A model generated the notes under the pieces. It had not been told where the DNA came from. It searched no databases and worked only from the letters and a program-made list of their open reading frames with translations. Made by a program: the position numbers and the translations under genes. This document shows, piece after piece, positions 1-7,678 of a DNA stretch of 53,268 bases. Location of the stretch: assembly GCA_003477405.1 (NCBI GenBank), contig QUDE01000018.1, positions 1 through 53,268 of the forward strand, given 5' to 3'. Each line of letters starts with the position of its first letter. Position 1 is the stretch's first letter. The DNA comes from Ruminococcaceae bacterium AM07-15. GTDB taxonomy: Bacteria > Bacillota > Clostridia > Oscillospirales > Butyricicoccaceae.

Positions 1-60
1 ACAGGTCTTACTCTCTTTTCCTCATCTGTAACACATCATTGACAAACCTACAGGAGTGCC

Positions 61-233
61 TCCGGCCCGGTGTCCGGGCAGCCATACTGTGCTGGCACCC
101 GGCAAACGCAAAAAGCCGCCCCTTTGGGCGGCTTTTTCTATGCACTTCGCCAGGACTGCACCGTAGCCCCTTCCAGGGCTGGCCCGCCAGCCCTGGACCA
201 CCCAGGCCCGCAGCGCATCCCAGCCTGGGAGAG
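61..233. repeat. Palindromic repeat mosaic downstream of the AEC permease
   Basis: Intergenic DNA downstream of the permease stop. It holds a degenerate copy of the GTCCGGTGTCCGGAC hairpin (61-80), a perfect rho-independent terminator (110-137), and a module with the 24-bp palindrome at 173-196 (stem CCAGGGCTGGC). The same module recurs at 9090-9113 and 9378-9401, each followed by a GTGCAATCCTGGC or TGCAGTCCTGGC type sequence. The repeat call rests on direct comparison within this window; its function is unknown. Confidence 0.7.
110..137. terminator. Bidirectional rho-independent terminator
   Basis: AAAAAGCCGCC and GGCGGCTTTTT flank a short loop, with A and T tracts on both sides, so it can work on either strand. 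It probably ends the leftward AEC transcript. Confidence 0.8.
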
Positions 234-1178
234 TTATGCCAGCGGGGGCACCCCGCCCCAGAGATATTCGGCGGCGGTGATGAGCAGGGGCATGGTGATG
301 GCCGAGAGCAGCGTGGTCACGGCCACGATGCGGGTGCTGAACAGGTAATCGGTGTCAAACATCTGGGCCATCATGGCGGAGATCACGCCGCTGGGTGCGG
401 CGATGCCGATCACCAGGGCCATGGCCACAGTGCGCTCAGCCCCCAGGAAATAAAGCACCGCCATGGACAACAGCGGCGCCACGATCAGCTTCAGAAAGGA
501 GAGGATATACACCGTCTTGTCTTTCAGGCAGGAGAACACCTTGGCCTGGGAGAGATAGACCCCCAGCACCAGCATGGCCAGCGGGGTGTTCAGGCTGCCC
601 AGGTAGTCCACCGCCTGGAAGATAGGCCCGGGGAGCTTCCAGGGGGAGCAGAAGAGCAGAATACCGCCGAAGAGGGCCAGGGTGCCGGGATTCATCAGGA
701 TGCGGTAGAAATTCACCTGCCGGTTGCCCCGGAGCATACTCACCCCATAGGTCCAAGCCAGGACGGTGGCGGTGACGATGCTGGCCGAGCCCAAAAACAC
801 CCCTTGGGAGCCCAGGAGGGCCTGGAGCAAGGGGATGGCCATAAATCCGTTGTTGGAGAAAATGACGCACATCCGTGCATCCCGGGCATAGGGCTGCTTG
901 CTTTTGCCATAGAGGACGGTCATCATCCCGATGACCACCGCAAAGGTAACAAAGGCAAACCCGAAGGCCCCCAGCAAACTCAGGGCCTCTTTTTGATCGA
1001 AGGGGCGCTGGTAGGAGGTGATGAGCACGGCCGGGGTGACGATGTTGAGTAGCAAAGCGGAAAGCTGACGGGTACCGCCATCGTCCAGGATCTTCTTCTT
1101 ATATAATAGGTGTCCCACAAACATCAAAAGGAACATCACCACGATCTGATTGATGATGGTTGACGCAGTCCCGCCCAT
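234..1178 (-). CDS. AEC family (auxin efflux carrier type) permease
   Basis: A 314-residue, very hydrophobic protein with about ten membrane segments in the two five-helix blocks of the AEC family. Members export or import small organic acids or amino-acid-like substrates; the substrate here cannot be read from sequence. The start is the ATG with GGGAGG a few bases upstream. It lies 46 bp downstream of the broken, T-box-led ABC ATPase gene on the same strand, with no clear terminator between them. It may therefore now be transcribed from the T-box promoter (inference). The C-terminus (GGVPPLA) ends at the edge of a repeat mosaic. Confidence 0.85.
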   Translation of the reverse strand: MGGTASTIINQIVVMFLLMFVGHLLYKKKILDDGGTRQLSALLLNIVTPAVLITSYQRPFDQKEALSLLGAFGFAFVTFAVVIGMMTVLYGKSKQPYARDARMCVIFSNNGFMAIPLLQALLGSQGVFLGSASIVTATVLAWTYGVSMLRGNRQVNFYRILMNPGTLALFGGILLFCSPWKLPGPIFQAVDYLGSLNTPLAMLVLGVYLSQAKVFSCLKDKTVYILSFLKLIVAPLLSMAVLYFLGAERTVAMALVIGIAAPSGVISAMMAQMFDTDYLFSTRIVAVTTLLSAITMPLLITAAEYLWGGVPPLA

Positions 1179-1224
1179 CTTTCTTCCTCCCTTTTTCCCT
1201 AAAAATCACTAAATTGCTGCCTTT

Positions 1225-1806
1225 TCATTCTACCCCCTCCCCTCTCCCCCTGTCAAGCAGCGTGACGCTGCACCCATACTGCGCTGCCGCGCTGGGCAAT
1301 CGAACGAAGGCTGGTTGTATGAACCAGGGCAAAGAAAGTATGGCCGTCCGGCCACCGGACCGCTGCCGCGCCGGGCAATCGAACGAAGGCTGGTTGTATG
1401 AACCAGGGCAAAGAAAGCATGGCTGTCCGGCCACCGGACCGCTGCCGCGCTGGGCGATTTCCTGCCGGGGCAGCCTCTGCATCTGAAGGGGCAGAGCGGC
1501 ATTCTGCGCCACAGTGCGGCGGGAGAGCAAACGGCAGTCCTGAAAGACCGTGGCGATCTGCTGTCGGGCATGGCGTTTTTCCCTGGGGGAGCTTTGGGCA
1601 AAGCACACCCCATCCAGCACCACCCGTCCCCGGGTGGGCTCTTCCAGCAAGGCCATCAGCCGCAGCAATGTGCTTTTTCCCGCGCCGCTGGGGCCCACGA
1701 TGCCCCAGCACTCCCCCTCCCCCAGGGTAAAGGACACCCCGCTGAGGGCCTGCACCGGGCCCTCCCCTGATGCATAGGTTTTTTCCACTTGTTCCAATGC
1801 GATCAA
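1225..1806 (-). pseudogene. Truncated methionine-type ABC transporter ATPase (MetN-like)
   Basis: The first ~117 residues (1456-1806) are an ABC ATPase start: Walker A GPSGAGKST and Q-loop VFQD are present. The ABC signature, Walker B and C-terminal domain of a full MetN (about 340 residues) are missing. The reading frame runs straight into a 79-bp tandem repeat array (1283-1455) and a nonsense tail. The start is TTG with AAAGGAGG upstream. A T-box leader precedes the gene, which fits a methionine transporter (metNIQ). No permease or substrate-binding partner is present. I read this as a dead remnant; a short product might still be made but could not hydrolyse ATP normally. Confidence 0.8.
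1258..1455. repeat. 79-bp tandem repeat array inside the metN remnant
   Basis: Two full units (1283-1361 and 1362-1440) differ at only about three bases, and a third begins at 1441 and breaks off at the MetN-like sequence. Each unit contains the GCGC-GGCA-GCGC hairpin motif on the minus strand and a GTCCGG-TGG-CCGGAC hairpin. A CAGCG-TCA-CGCTG hairpin (1258-1270) caps the outer end. The same modules recur at 3721, 9282, 10100, 12041 and 18399. Confidence 0.85.
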
Positions 1807-1865
1807 CTTGGTTCCTCCTTTTCTCCTTCCCCGGCGGGTTCACACAGCCGGGGCCTGGAGGGGGA

Positions 1866-2180
1866 ACAAAAAAAGCTCCCGCCCTCCAGGATGAATTGAT
1901 CCTGTTAAGGGCGAGAGCTGAAAGCTTCCGCGTTACCACCTTAATTCACGCCGGCCTCACGACCAGGCGCCTCTTCGGGTGCGGGCCCAAAAAAGGCCGA
2001 TACCCTATTGCTGTAACGGGCAAACCCGTCGCCGCCTAAGGGAGCATTTCCCCTCGGGGCGCAACTCCGAGACCATCTTCGCCACCTGCTCCCTTTGCCC
2101 GTTTTCAGCTGCCCGGGCTCTCTGTCAAAAGGTCTCAAAGCGGTTACTCTTCTCTTCGCTGTCTTTGCGCTGCTGTGAAC
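1866..2180 (-). promoter_or_regulatory. T-box leader, probably methionine-specific
   Basis: On the minus strand the leader carries the T-box core GGTGGTAACGCGG (about 1925-1945) followed by an intrinsic terminator. The terminator stem is AGCTCTCGCCCT/AGGGCGGGAGCT with a run of T (1868-1919). Upstream, stem I is closed by GAGACC/GGTCTC. Just before the 3' strand lies GAAGATGG, which offers an ATG specifier followed by a purine. A methionine specifier agrees with the MetN-like gene behind it; GAT remains possible. A weak promoter (TTTACT, 18 bp, TATACT at 2190-2195) sits upstream. Confidence 0.88.
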
Positions 2181-2292
2181 TTGTCACCCAGTATACGCCG
2201 GGAAAACCGGGAAAGTAAAGGGTGTTTTTGAATAAACTGACGGTGGGTTTTGCAGAATGTGTTGTGCAAAAGGCCGGAAAGGAAAAATGTGC

Positions 2293-2321
2293 TTGACTTT
2301 TGATGGCGCAGAGGATAATAT
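2293..2321 (+). promoter_or_regulatory. SigA-type promoter of rpsF-ssb-rpsR
   Basis: TTGACT (2293-2298), 17-bp spacer, TAATAT (2316-2321), just upstream of the rpsF leader. Confidence 0.8.
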
Positions 2322-2333
2322 TTTAGTGTTATC

Positions 2334-2364
2334 CTTGTCCGCAGGGAGTACTGCGGGCCACAAG
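2334..2364 (+). promoter_or_regulatory. Leader hairpin before rpsF (candidate S6:S18 autoregulatory site)
   Basis: CTTGT/ACAAG and CCGCAG/CTGCGG form a two-part stem with a GGAGTA apical loop and a three-base GCC bulge on the 3' side. It ends 6 bases before the rpsF Shine-Dalgarno. Many bacteria carry a bulged hairpin here that binds the S6:S18 complex. The position and bulged-hairpin form fit; I cannot verify the exact consensus. Confidence 0.5.
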
Positions 2365-2387
2365 TCCAAAAGGAGGTGCGATTTATT

Positions 2388-2681
2388 ATGCCGAAGATCA
2401 CAGGCAAGTACGAGACCGTATTCATCGTGGATGTCAACCTGGGCGAAGAGAACATTGCCGCTATGGTCGAGAAGTTCAAGACTCTCATTGAAAGTAACGG
2501 CACTGTGACCAATGTCAACGAGTGGGGCAAGCGCCGTCTGGCCTATCCCATCAACGACATGAACGAAGGCTACTATGTTCTCATCGAGTTTGAGAGCAAG
2601 CCCGAATTCCCCCACGAGCTGGACCGTATCTACAACATCACCGACGGCATCATGCGTTCGCTGATCGTCGCCCAGAACTAA
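2388..2681 (+). CDS. rpsF: 30S ribosomal protein S6
   Basis: 97 residues beginning MPKITGKYETVFIVD, the normal S6 length and fold signature, including the NEWGKRRLAYPIND segment. The ATG at 2388 is preceded by AGGAGG (2371-2376); an in-frame GTG further upstream overlaps that Shine-Dalgarno and is not used. S6 binds S18 on the 30S platform. The gene leads the conserved rpsF-ssb-rpsR operon under its own promoter and leader hairpin. Confidence 0.97.
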   Translation: MPKITGKYETVFIVDVNLGEENIAAMVEKFKTLIESNGTVTNVNEWGKRRLAYPINDMNEGYYVLIEFESKPEFPHELDRIYNITDGIMRSLIVAQN

Positions 2682-2706
2682 CTCGGGCGAAAGGAGCGTT
2701 GTTATC

Positions 2707-3126
2707 ATGCTGAACAAAGCGATCCTGATGGGTCGGCTCACTGCCGATCCGGAACTGCGTCACACCCAGAGCAATATCCCGGTCACATCCTTCACCCTTG
2801 CGGTGGACCGCACATTCGGTCAGGATAAGCAGACCGATTTCCTGGATATCGTGGCCTGGCGGAACACAGCGGAGTTTGTTTCCAAATGGTTCCGCAAAGG
2901 GATGCTGGTGGCCGTTTCCGGCCGGATCCAGACCCGTACCTGGGAGGATAAGCAGGGCAACAAACGCAAATCGGTGGAAGTAGTAGCGGACGAAGCTTTC
3001 TTCGCTGAATCCAAGAAGGACAGCGCCCCCCGTTCGGGGAATGACGCCCCTGTTCCCTTTGATCTGCCCCCTGTAGGCGGCGATTTTGCGGAGCTGGGCC
3101 CGGATGACAGCGAACTTCCCTTCTAA
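2707..3126 (+). CDS. ssb: Single-stranded DNA-binding protein
   Basis: 139 residues: an OB fold at the N-terminus ([48 protein letters not shown]), then a short acidic linker and the protein-interaction tip DDSELPF. It coats single-stranded DNA at forks and recruits repair and replication proteins through the tip. It lies between rpsF and rpsR, the usual Firmicutes arrangement, with AAAGGAGCG upstream of the ATG. Confidence 0.97.
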   Translation: MLNKAILMGRLTADPELRHTQSNIPVTSFTLAVDRTFGQDKQTDFLDIVAWRNTAEFVSKWFRKGMLVAVSGRIQTRTWEDKQGNKRKSVEVVADEAFFAESKKDSAPRSGNDAPVPFDLPPVGGDFAELGPDDSELPF

Positions 3127-3155
3127 CCCAATCTTTGAAAAGGAGGACATCCCAA

Positions 3156-3404
3156 ATGGCCAATGAAACCAGAAGCGAGCGGCCCATGAGAGAGCGCCGC
3201 CGCAGAAAAGTTTGCCAGTTCTGCGTGGACAAAGTAGAGCACATCGACTACAAGGACACTGCCAAACTGCGCAAGTATATCAGCGATCGGGCAAAGATCC
3301 TGCCCCGCCGCATGACCGGCACCTGTGCTATGCATCAGCGTCAGCTGACCGAAGCCATCAAGCGTGCCCGTCACCTGGCTCTGCTGCCCTATACTTCCGA
3401 CTAA
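3156..3404 (+). CDS. rpsR: 30S ribosomal protein S18
   Basis: 82 residues starting [10 protein letters not shown], with the basic S18 core ([31 protein letters not shown]). The ATG at 3156 follows AGGAGG; an upstream in-frame TTG is not needed. CQFC plus later Cys/His suggest a zinc-binding type S18 (inference). Last gene of the operon, closed by a strong terminator. Confidence 0.96.
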   Translation: MANETRSERPMRERRRRKVCQFCVDKVEHIDYKDTAKLRKYISDRAKILPRRMTGTCAMHQRQLTEAIKRARHLALLPYTSD

Positions 3405-3441
3405 GTGAGCCAGAGCCTTTGCTGCGGCAAAGGCTCGCAAT

Positions 3442-3484
3442 AAAAACAAGCCCTACGGGATTTTCCCGTAGGGCTTGTTTTTTT
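3442..3484 (+). terminator. Terminator of the rpsF-ssb-rpsR operon
   Basis: ACAAGCCCTACGGG and CCCGTAGGGCTTGT pair perfectly around a short loop, followed by seven T. Confidence 0.95.
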
Positions 3485-3487
3485 GCT

Positions 3488-3602
3488 ATTGGCGGCGTGT
3501 TATTTTGGCGTAAAGCCAAAATAACTTGCAAGTCGGTAGCTAACGCCGCCGCTGGCTCTCGGGGAAAAACTAGGTTTTTCCCCGACCTTTTTCGCGCCCC
3601 AG
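3488..3602 (+). repeat. 115-bp structured repeat, copy 1
   Basis: Three stems. The outer stem is GGCGGCGT (3491-3498) with ACGCCGCC (3543-3550). It encloses a hairpin TTATTTTGGC (3500-3509)/GCCAAAATAA (3515-3524). An adjacent hairpin is GGGGAAAAAC (3561-3570)/GTTTTTCCCC (3574-3583) with loop TAG. Copy 2 (11862-11976) has the same length and layout, with a compensatory T-A to C-G change in the inner stem. It is intergenic, right behind the rpsR terminator. Confidence 0.85.
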
Positions 3603-3639
3603 GCGGGGTCCCCACCGGGGCCAAGTGGATTCAACCGGC

Positions 3640-3870
3640 CCTTGTGCAATCATTCAGCGTAGCCGGTTGTGTTTGCCTGGGCAAAGAACGGAATGACCGC
3701 CCAGGCACTGGGCTTGCCCAGCGCGGGAGCGCAGTATGGGAGCGGCAGCTCGCCGCAGCCCCCCTTGTGCAAAGGGGGGACAGCATGGCAAGGCCATGCA
3801 GGGGGGATTGTGAAGCCCCATTGCATCCAACCGGCCTTTTCTGCGGCACTCCGCCAGGATTGCACATTGG
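3640..3870. repeat. Palindromic repeat mosaic
   Basis: It contains GCCCAG-GCA-CTGGGC (3699-3713) and GCGC-GGGA-GCGC (3721-3732). On the minus strand it also holds a block with GCATGGC/GCCATGC and CCCCCC/GGGGGG hairpins around TTTGCACAA. The block at about 3756-3866 matches 9126-9240 over roughly 110 bp in the opposite orientation. No gene is seen between 3405 and 3961 apart from these repeats. Confidence 0.8.
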
Positions 3871-3961
3871 CTCTTCCCGGGTGATGGTTTATCACACCCG
3901 GAGCAATAAGCCTAACAACGCATCCCCACCGGAGACAGGAACGGCTGTCCCGACACGGGAC

Positions 3962-4867
3962 TCACGCTGGAAGAAACGACAGTATATCCTGATAGACCTG
4001 CTCCCGGTTGATTTCATTCAGCACCTCGTGGCGGGCACCGGGATAGAGCTTGCACTCCACATGGTGCAGCCCGGCCCGGCGGTAGTTTTCCGCCACCTGG
4101 CGCACCCCCTTTCCGTAAGCCCCCACCGGGTCCTGATCCCCGCTGATGAGCAGCAAGGGCAGATCGGGGGTCTGCTGAAAAGTCTCCCATCGGTTCGCCC
4201 GTGCAATAGCGGAAAACAGATCCCCAAACCCCTTGGTGGTAAAGGTGAAGCCGCAGAGAGGGTCGGTGATGTAATCGGCCACCCGCTCCTCGTCCCGGCT
4301 CAGCCAGTCAAAGGGGGTGCGGGGGTTTTCGATCCCCCGGTTGAAATTGCCGAAGGCCAGCCGGTCCACCAGCCGGTTGGGGCTCCCTCCCCCCTTCCGG
4401 CACAGCGCCCCCATCAGTCCCGCCCCGGTCTGCTTGCCGCCGGTGCCGCTGAGGATGGCCCCTTGCAGCTCCTTCCCGTACCGGGTCAGATAAAGCCGCA
4501 GGGCAAAGGAACCCATGCTGTGGCCCAGAAAGAAGGCGGGCATGCCCGGGTACTTGCCCTGCATATAAATAGCCATCAGATGCAGGTCGGTCACCAGCAG
4601 GTCAAACCCCTTTTTCGGGGCAAAATACCCCAGTTCTTCTTTGGTGCGGGCGGTTTTCCCGTGGCCCATGTGGTCGCAGCCAAAGGCGATGTACCCATTT
4701 TTCGCCAGGAAGTCCATGAACTCCCGGTAGCGGCCCATGTGCTCGGCCATGCCGTGGGCGATCTGCACCATTCCCCGGGGCCGGTCGGGCACATAGGCCA
4801 CGCCATAAACCTGCTGCCGCCCTCCTGCCGAGGGAAACCGGTGTTCCAATATTTTATAATTTTCCAT
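3962..4867 (-). CDS. Alpha/beta hydrolase (monoacylglycerol lipase / lysophospholipase type)
   Basis: 301 residues from the ATG at 4867 (MENYKILEHRF), which has GAGAGGAAAG upstream; an in-frame ATG 14 codons earlier is possible but has no better ribosome binding site. The family shows in MVQIAHGMAEHMGRY (oxyanion region), DHMGHGKT, the nucleophile elbow GHSMGS, the late Asp (SGDQDPVG) and the catalytic His (GARHEVLNE). It likely hydrolyses acylglycerols or lysophospholipids in the cytosol. It stands alone, facing away from the OYE gene. Nothing is truncated. Confidence 0.9.
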   Translation of the reverse strand: MENYKILEHRFPSAGGRQQVYGVAYVPDRPRGMVQIAHGMAEHMGRYREFMDFLAKNGYIAFGCDHMGHGKTARTKEELGYFAPKKGFDLLVTDLHLMAIYMQGKYPGMPAFFLGHSMGSFALRLYLTRYGKELQGAILSGTGGKQTGAGLMGALCRKGGGSPNRLVDRLAFGNFNRGIENPRTPFDWLSRDEERVADYITDPLCGFTFTTKGFGDLFSAIARANRWETFQQTPDLPLLLISGDQDPVGAYGKGVRQVAENYRRAGLHHVECKLYPGARHEVLNEINREQVYQDILSFLPA

Positions 4868-4955
4868 ATTTCTTTCCTCTCCCGGTGGTTTCTTCTCCTT
4901 TTTTTCCATGGGTCAAAAAATTTTTCTGTTTTTTGGCCCGGTGGCCCCTTCCCCC

Positions 4956-4984
4956 TTGCTTTGGGGTGTGATATACTGTATAAA
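4956..4984 (+). promoter_or_regulatory. Promoter of the OYE-family gene
   Basis: TTGCTT (4956-4961), 17-bp spacer, TATAAA (4979-4984), about 125 bp upstream of the start. A 14-bp tandem repeat lies in the leader. Confidence 0.6.
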
Positions 4985-5046
4985 ATGGTCGTAAAATGTG
5001 GATTTTTCTGCCGGCCCGCCCCATGTATTCCGGCGGGTCTGAAAAC

Positions 5047-5074
5047 ATTATAGCATATTCATTATAACATATTC
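5047..5074 (+). repeat. 14-bp tandem direct repeat in the OYE leader
   Basis: ATTATAGCATATTC is followed directly by ATTATAACATATTC; one base differs. It lies between the promoter and the ribosome binding site, so it may be an operator or an RNA element (inference). Confidence 0.7.
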
Positions 5075-5108
5075 ATTCAGGGAAAAAACACCGATTAGGA
5101 GGATTTTT

Positions 5109-6146
5109 GTGACATCGCTCTTCACCCCCTTGCATCTGGGGGGACTTTCTTTGAAAAACAGAGCCGTCCGCTCGGCCACCCAGGACGATCTGGGCACCGC
5201 CCAGGGCCTGATGACCCAGCAGGAATTGGCTCTTTACACCCTTTTGGCCCGGCAGAATGTGGGGCTTATTTTCAGCGCCCATTGCTATGTATCCCCGGAG
5301 GGCAAGGCCTCTCCCCTGCAAAACGGCCTGGACAGCGAGAAAAACCTGCCCATGCTCCGGAAAACCGCCCGGAGCGTCCATGCAGAAGGTTCCTGCATGG
5401 CCATGCAGATCAGCCACGCCGGAGCCAAAGCCCCCGGCGGCAAAGCCCCCTCGGACTTTTCCGCCCAGGAGCTGGAAAATCTGAAACAGGCTTTCGTCCG
5501 CAGCGCCCTGATTTCCAAGGAAGCGGGGATGGATGGGGTGCAGCTCCATCTGGCCCATGGCTATCTGCTCTCCCAGTTCCTCTCCCCCCTGGATAACAGC
5601 CGGACAGATGAATACGGCGGCAGCGGCGAAAACCGCATCCGCTTCCCTCTGGAAGTGCTGCGCGCCCTGCGGGAGGCCTGCGGCAATGACTTCCCCCTGT
5701 TTATCAAGGTCAACTGCAACCTGCCCCAGCCGGAACTGGAAAAGGAATATGAGCAGGAGCTGCTGCTTCTGCTGGAAGAGTGCAAAAAACTGGGTGTGCT
5801 GGCCGCCGAGATCAGCGGCTGTAATTTCCGCACCTTCCCCCCTTCCGCCGGACCTTATTATCTGAAGCAGGCCCAGGTGCTGCAAAAAGCCGGCCTGCCC
5901 CTGATTCTGGTGGGCGGCATCCGCTCGGGCAGCGATGCCCAGGCCTGCCTGGATGCAGGCTTCCCCCTGGTGTCCTTCTGCCGTCCCTTTGTGTGCGAGC
6001 CGGAATTTTTGCAGAAGGTGCAGCAGGACCCCTCTCACCGTGCTCCCTGCATCGGCTGCGGCCAATGCTTCCGCCAGCTCACTGCCCATGGCCGCCTCTG
6101 TCCTCTCCGGGAGGAAGGGACCGACCGGGCGCTGCTGGCCCTGTAA
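5109..6146 (+). CDS. NADH:flavin oxidoreductase, old yellow enzyme family
   Basis: 345 residues with an FMN-binding TIM barrel: start LFTPLHLGGLSLKNR, AMQISHAGAKA, GVQLHLAHGYLLSQFLSP, NSRTDEYGGS and LVGGIRSG. These enzymes reduce activated C=C bonds or related substrates with NAD(P)H. The length matches single-domain OYEs, without the FAD/NADH-binding extension of 2,4-dienoyl-CoA reductase. A short Cys cluster near the end (CIGCGQC) resembles the start of the iron-sulfur motif of the longer enzymes. Start is GTG at 5109, after TTAGGAGG. The substrate cannot be predicted. Confidence 0.92.
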   Translation: MTSLFTPLHLGGLSLKNRAVRSATQDDLGTAQGLMTQQELALYTLLARQNVGLIFSAHCYVSPEGKASPLQNGLDSEKNLPMLRKTARSVHAEGSCMAMQISHAGAKAPGGKAPSDFSAQELENLKQAFVRSALISKEAGMDGVQLHLAHGYLLSQFLSPLDNSRTDEYGGSGENRIRFPLEVLRALREACGNDFPLFIKVNCNLPQPELEKEYEQELLLLLEECKKLGVLAAEISGCNFRTFPPSAGPYYLKQAQVLQKAGLPLILVGGIRSGSDAQACLDAGFPLVSFCRPFVCEPEFLQKVQQDPSHRAPCIGCGQCFRQLTAHGRLCPLREEGTDRALLAL

Positions 6147-6174
6147 AAAAATTTCCCACTTTTTTTTGCCGGGG

Positions 6175-6203
6175 ATAAACTTTTTTCCCCCTGGCCCCGT
6201 CTA
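6175..6203 (+). promoter_or_regulatory. Candidate SigV-type (ECF) promoter
   Basis: ATAAAC followed by TTTTTT (6175-6186) and CGTCTA (6198-6203), with 17 bases between AAAC and CGTC. Bacillus SigV promoters have the form GAAAC...CGTC. It sits directly upstream of the operon that encodes a SigV-like factor, as expected for autoregulation. Confidence 0.55.
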
Positions 6204-6248
6204 ATCAATCAGAAAGACACAGCCACAACGGTTTTGGAGATAAACGCT

Positions 6249-7157
6249 ATGAAAAAAACACTACGCGCTCGCCGCCGCCGTCGGCGCAGGGCTTTGCTGG
6301 CAGCGGCGGCGCTGCTGGTGTGCCTGGGCGGCGTGAGCCTTGTTTCCGCCATCGTCCGCCTGCCCGTCCACTCGGTGCCCGACGCTCCGGACACCACCAC
6401 CGAACCGGAGGAACTGTCCCCGGACGGCGAAGAAAACACCAAAGAAAAAGAAACTTCCCCGGAAGAAGGGGAAGAAAATAACACCTCCCTGGAGGAAACA
6501 CCCAAAGAGGAAGACTCCTCTCCCCCGCCGGTGGCTGCCTATGATTATTCCCAGCCGGTGCCCGAAAGCGCCCCTGGAGCCGAAGGGGCCTTCCAGAACA
6601 GCCTGTTCATTGGCAACTCCATCACCGATGGCATCGCCCGCTACGGCATCATTCCCGGGGCCACGGTCTACGCCAAAAACGGCCTGACGGTGACCAACGC
6701 CCTCACAGAGCCGGTGGTGACTTCCGGCTCGGGCCGCATCACCGTGGAGCAGGCCCTTCAGAACCGGCAGTTTGACCGGATCTATCTGATGTTCGGCATG
6801 AATGAACTGGGCTTTGGCAGCGAAGAGCAGTTTGTCACCCGATACAGCAATCTCATCGATCGCCTATGGGCCTTGCAGCCCTCGGCCACCATCTATGTGC
6901 AGAGCATTCTGCCGGTGACCGCCGAGCGTTCGGCCAAGGACTCCACCTTCAACAATCCCAAGCTCCAGCATTTCAACGAGCTGATCCGGCAGATGTGTGC
7001 CGAAAAGCACGCTCTGTTCCTGGACGCCCACAGCGCCCTCTGCGATGAAAGCGGCGCTCTGCCTGCGGAGTATTCTTCCGACGGCATCCATATCACCAAA
7101 GAAGCCTATGGCGTTTGGTTTTCCTATGTGAACACGCATATCTGGGGAGGTAATTAA
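6249..7157 (+). CDS. Secreted SGNH/GDSL-family hydrolase with N-terminal anchor
   Basis: 302 residues from the ATG at 6249 (GGAG 10 bases upstream). A very basic N-terminus (RARRRRRRR) precedes one membrane segment at about 15-35. Then comes an acidic, low-complexity linker (40-95) and an SGNH domain. Block I is FIGNSITDG (Ser124), block III is MFGMNELG (Asn185), block V is SSDGIHIT (Asp278, His281), so the catalytic set is complete. It should act outside the membrane as an esterase, for example on O-acyl groups of wall polymers. First gene of a four-gene operon with DUF4358 and SigV/RsiV. Confidence 0.88.
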   Translation: MKKTLRARRRRRRRALLAAAALLVCLGGVSLVSAIVRLPVHSVPDAPDTTTEPEELSPDGEENTKEKETSPEEGEENNTSLEETPKEEDSSPPPVAAYDYSQPVPESAPGAEGAFQNSLFIGNSITDGIARYGIIPGATVYAKNGLTVTNALTEPVVTSGSGRITVEQALQNRQFDRIYLMFGMNELGFGSEEQFVTRYSNLIDRLWALQPSATIYVQSILPVTAERSAKDSTFNNPKLQHFNELIRQMCAEKHALFLDAHSALCDESGALPAEYSSDGIHITKEAYGVWFSYVNTHIWGGN

Positions 7158-7161
7158 ATCT

Positions 7162-7650
7162 ATGTTTCAAATAAAATCCCGGGCAGTTTTCGCCCTTTGC
7201 CTGCTGCCCGCCCTGTGCCTGGGCGGCTGCCAGAAGAAAGAAGCAGAAGCCAAAAACCCCGATCCCTCAAAGCTTGCCAGCCAGCTTCTGTCGGACATCT
7301 CCTTCCAGGATAAGCTGGAGGAGACCGACAAGGACGCCGCTCTCACGGTTCTGGGCCTGGAGAGCTATGAGGACAAGGTGTCGGACTGCGCCATTTACCT
7401 GGGCACCGGCGCCACCGCCGAGGAAGTGGTGGTGCTCAAGACCGACGATGAAAAAGGCGCCCAGGAGATCAAAGCCGTTCTGAAGGAAAACCACCTGCCC
7501 CGGCTGAAAGAGGACTTTCAGAACTATGTCCCCACCGAAGTGCCCAAGATCGAAGACGCCGCCCTGTATGCCAAGGGGCAGACGGTAGCGCTGTGCGTTT
7601 CTTCGGACAGCGACAAAGCCCTGGAGATCATGGAAGAAGCCATGGGCTAA
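7162..7650 (+). CDS. DUF4358 lipoprotein
   Basis: 162 residues with a lipoprotein signal peptide: a hydrophobic core and the lipobox LGGC (Cys about 23). The mature part is a small soluble domain matching DUF4358 (VSDCAIYLGTGATAEEVVVLK; LYAKGQTVALCVS). It starts 4 bp after the SGNH stop, so the two are probably co-translated. DUF4358 proteins often sit beside extracellular SGNH/DHHW or acyltransferase genes, which suggests a shared wall-related task. The molecular role is unknown. Confidence 0.85.
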   Translation: MFQIKSRAVFALCLLPALCLGGCQKKEAEAKNPDPSKLASQLLSDISFQDKLEETDKDAALTVLGLESYEDKVSDCAIYLGTGATAEEVVVLKTDDEKGAQEIKAVLKENHLPRLKEDFQNYVPTEVPKIEDAALYAKGQTVALCVSSDSDKALEIMEEAMG

Positions 7651-7678
7651 CCCCCCTTCCACCCGGCGAGGGCACACC

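Noticed and set aside
1283..1455. CRISPR-like tandem repeats
   Set aside because: Units are adjacent 79-mers without spacers and belong to the dispersed hairpin family; no cas genes are present.
3358..3624. Similar minus-strand frames at 3358-3624 and 11783-12010
   Set aside because: Their shared peptide (KRSGKNLVFPR) is only the translation of the 115-bp structured repeat; the base changes fit the hairpins rather than protein conservation.
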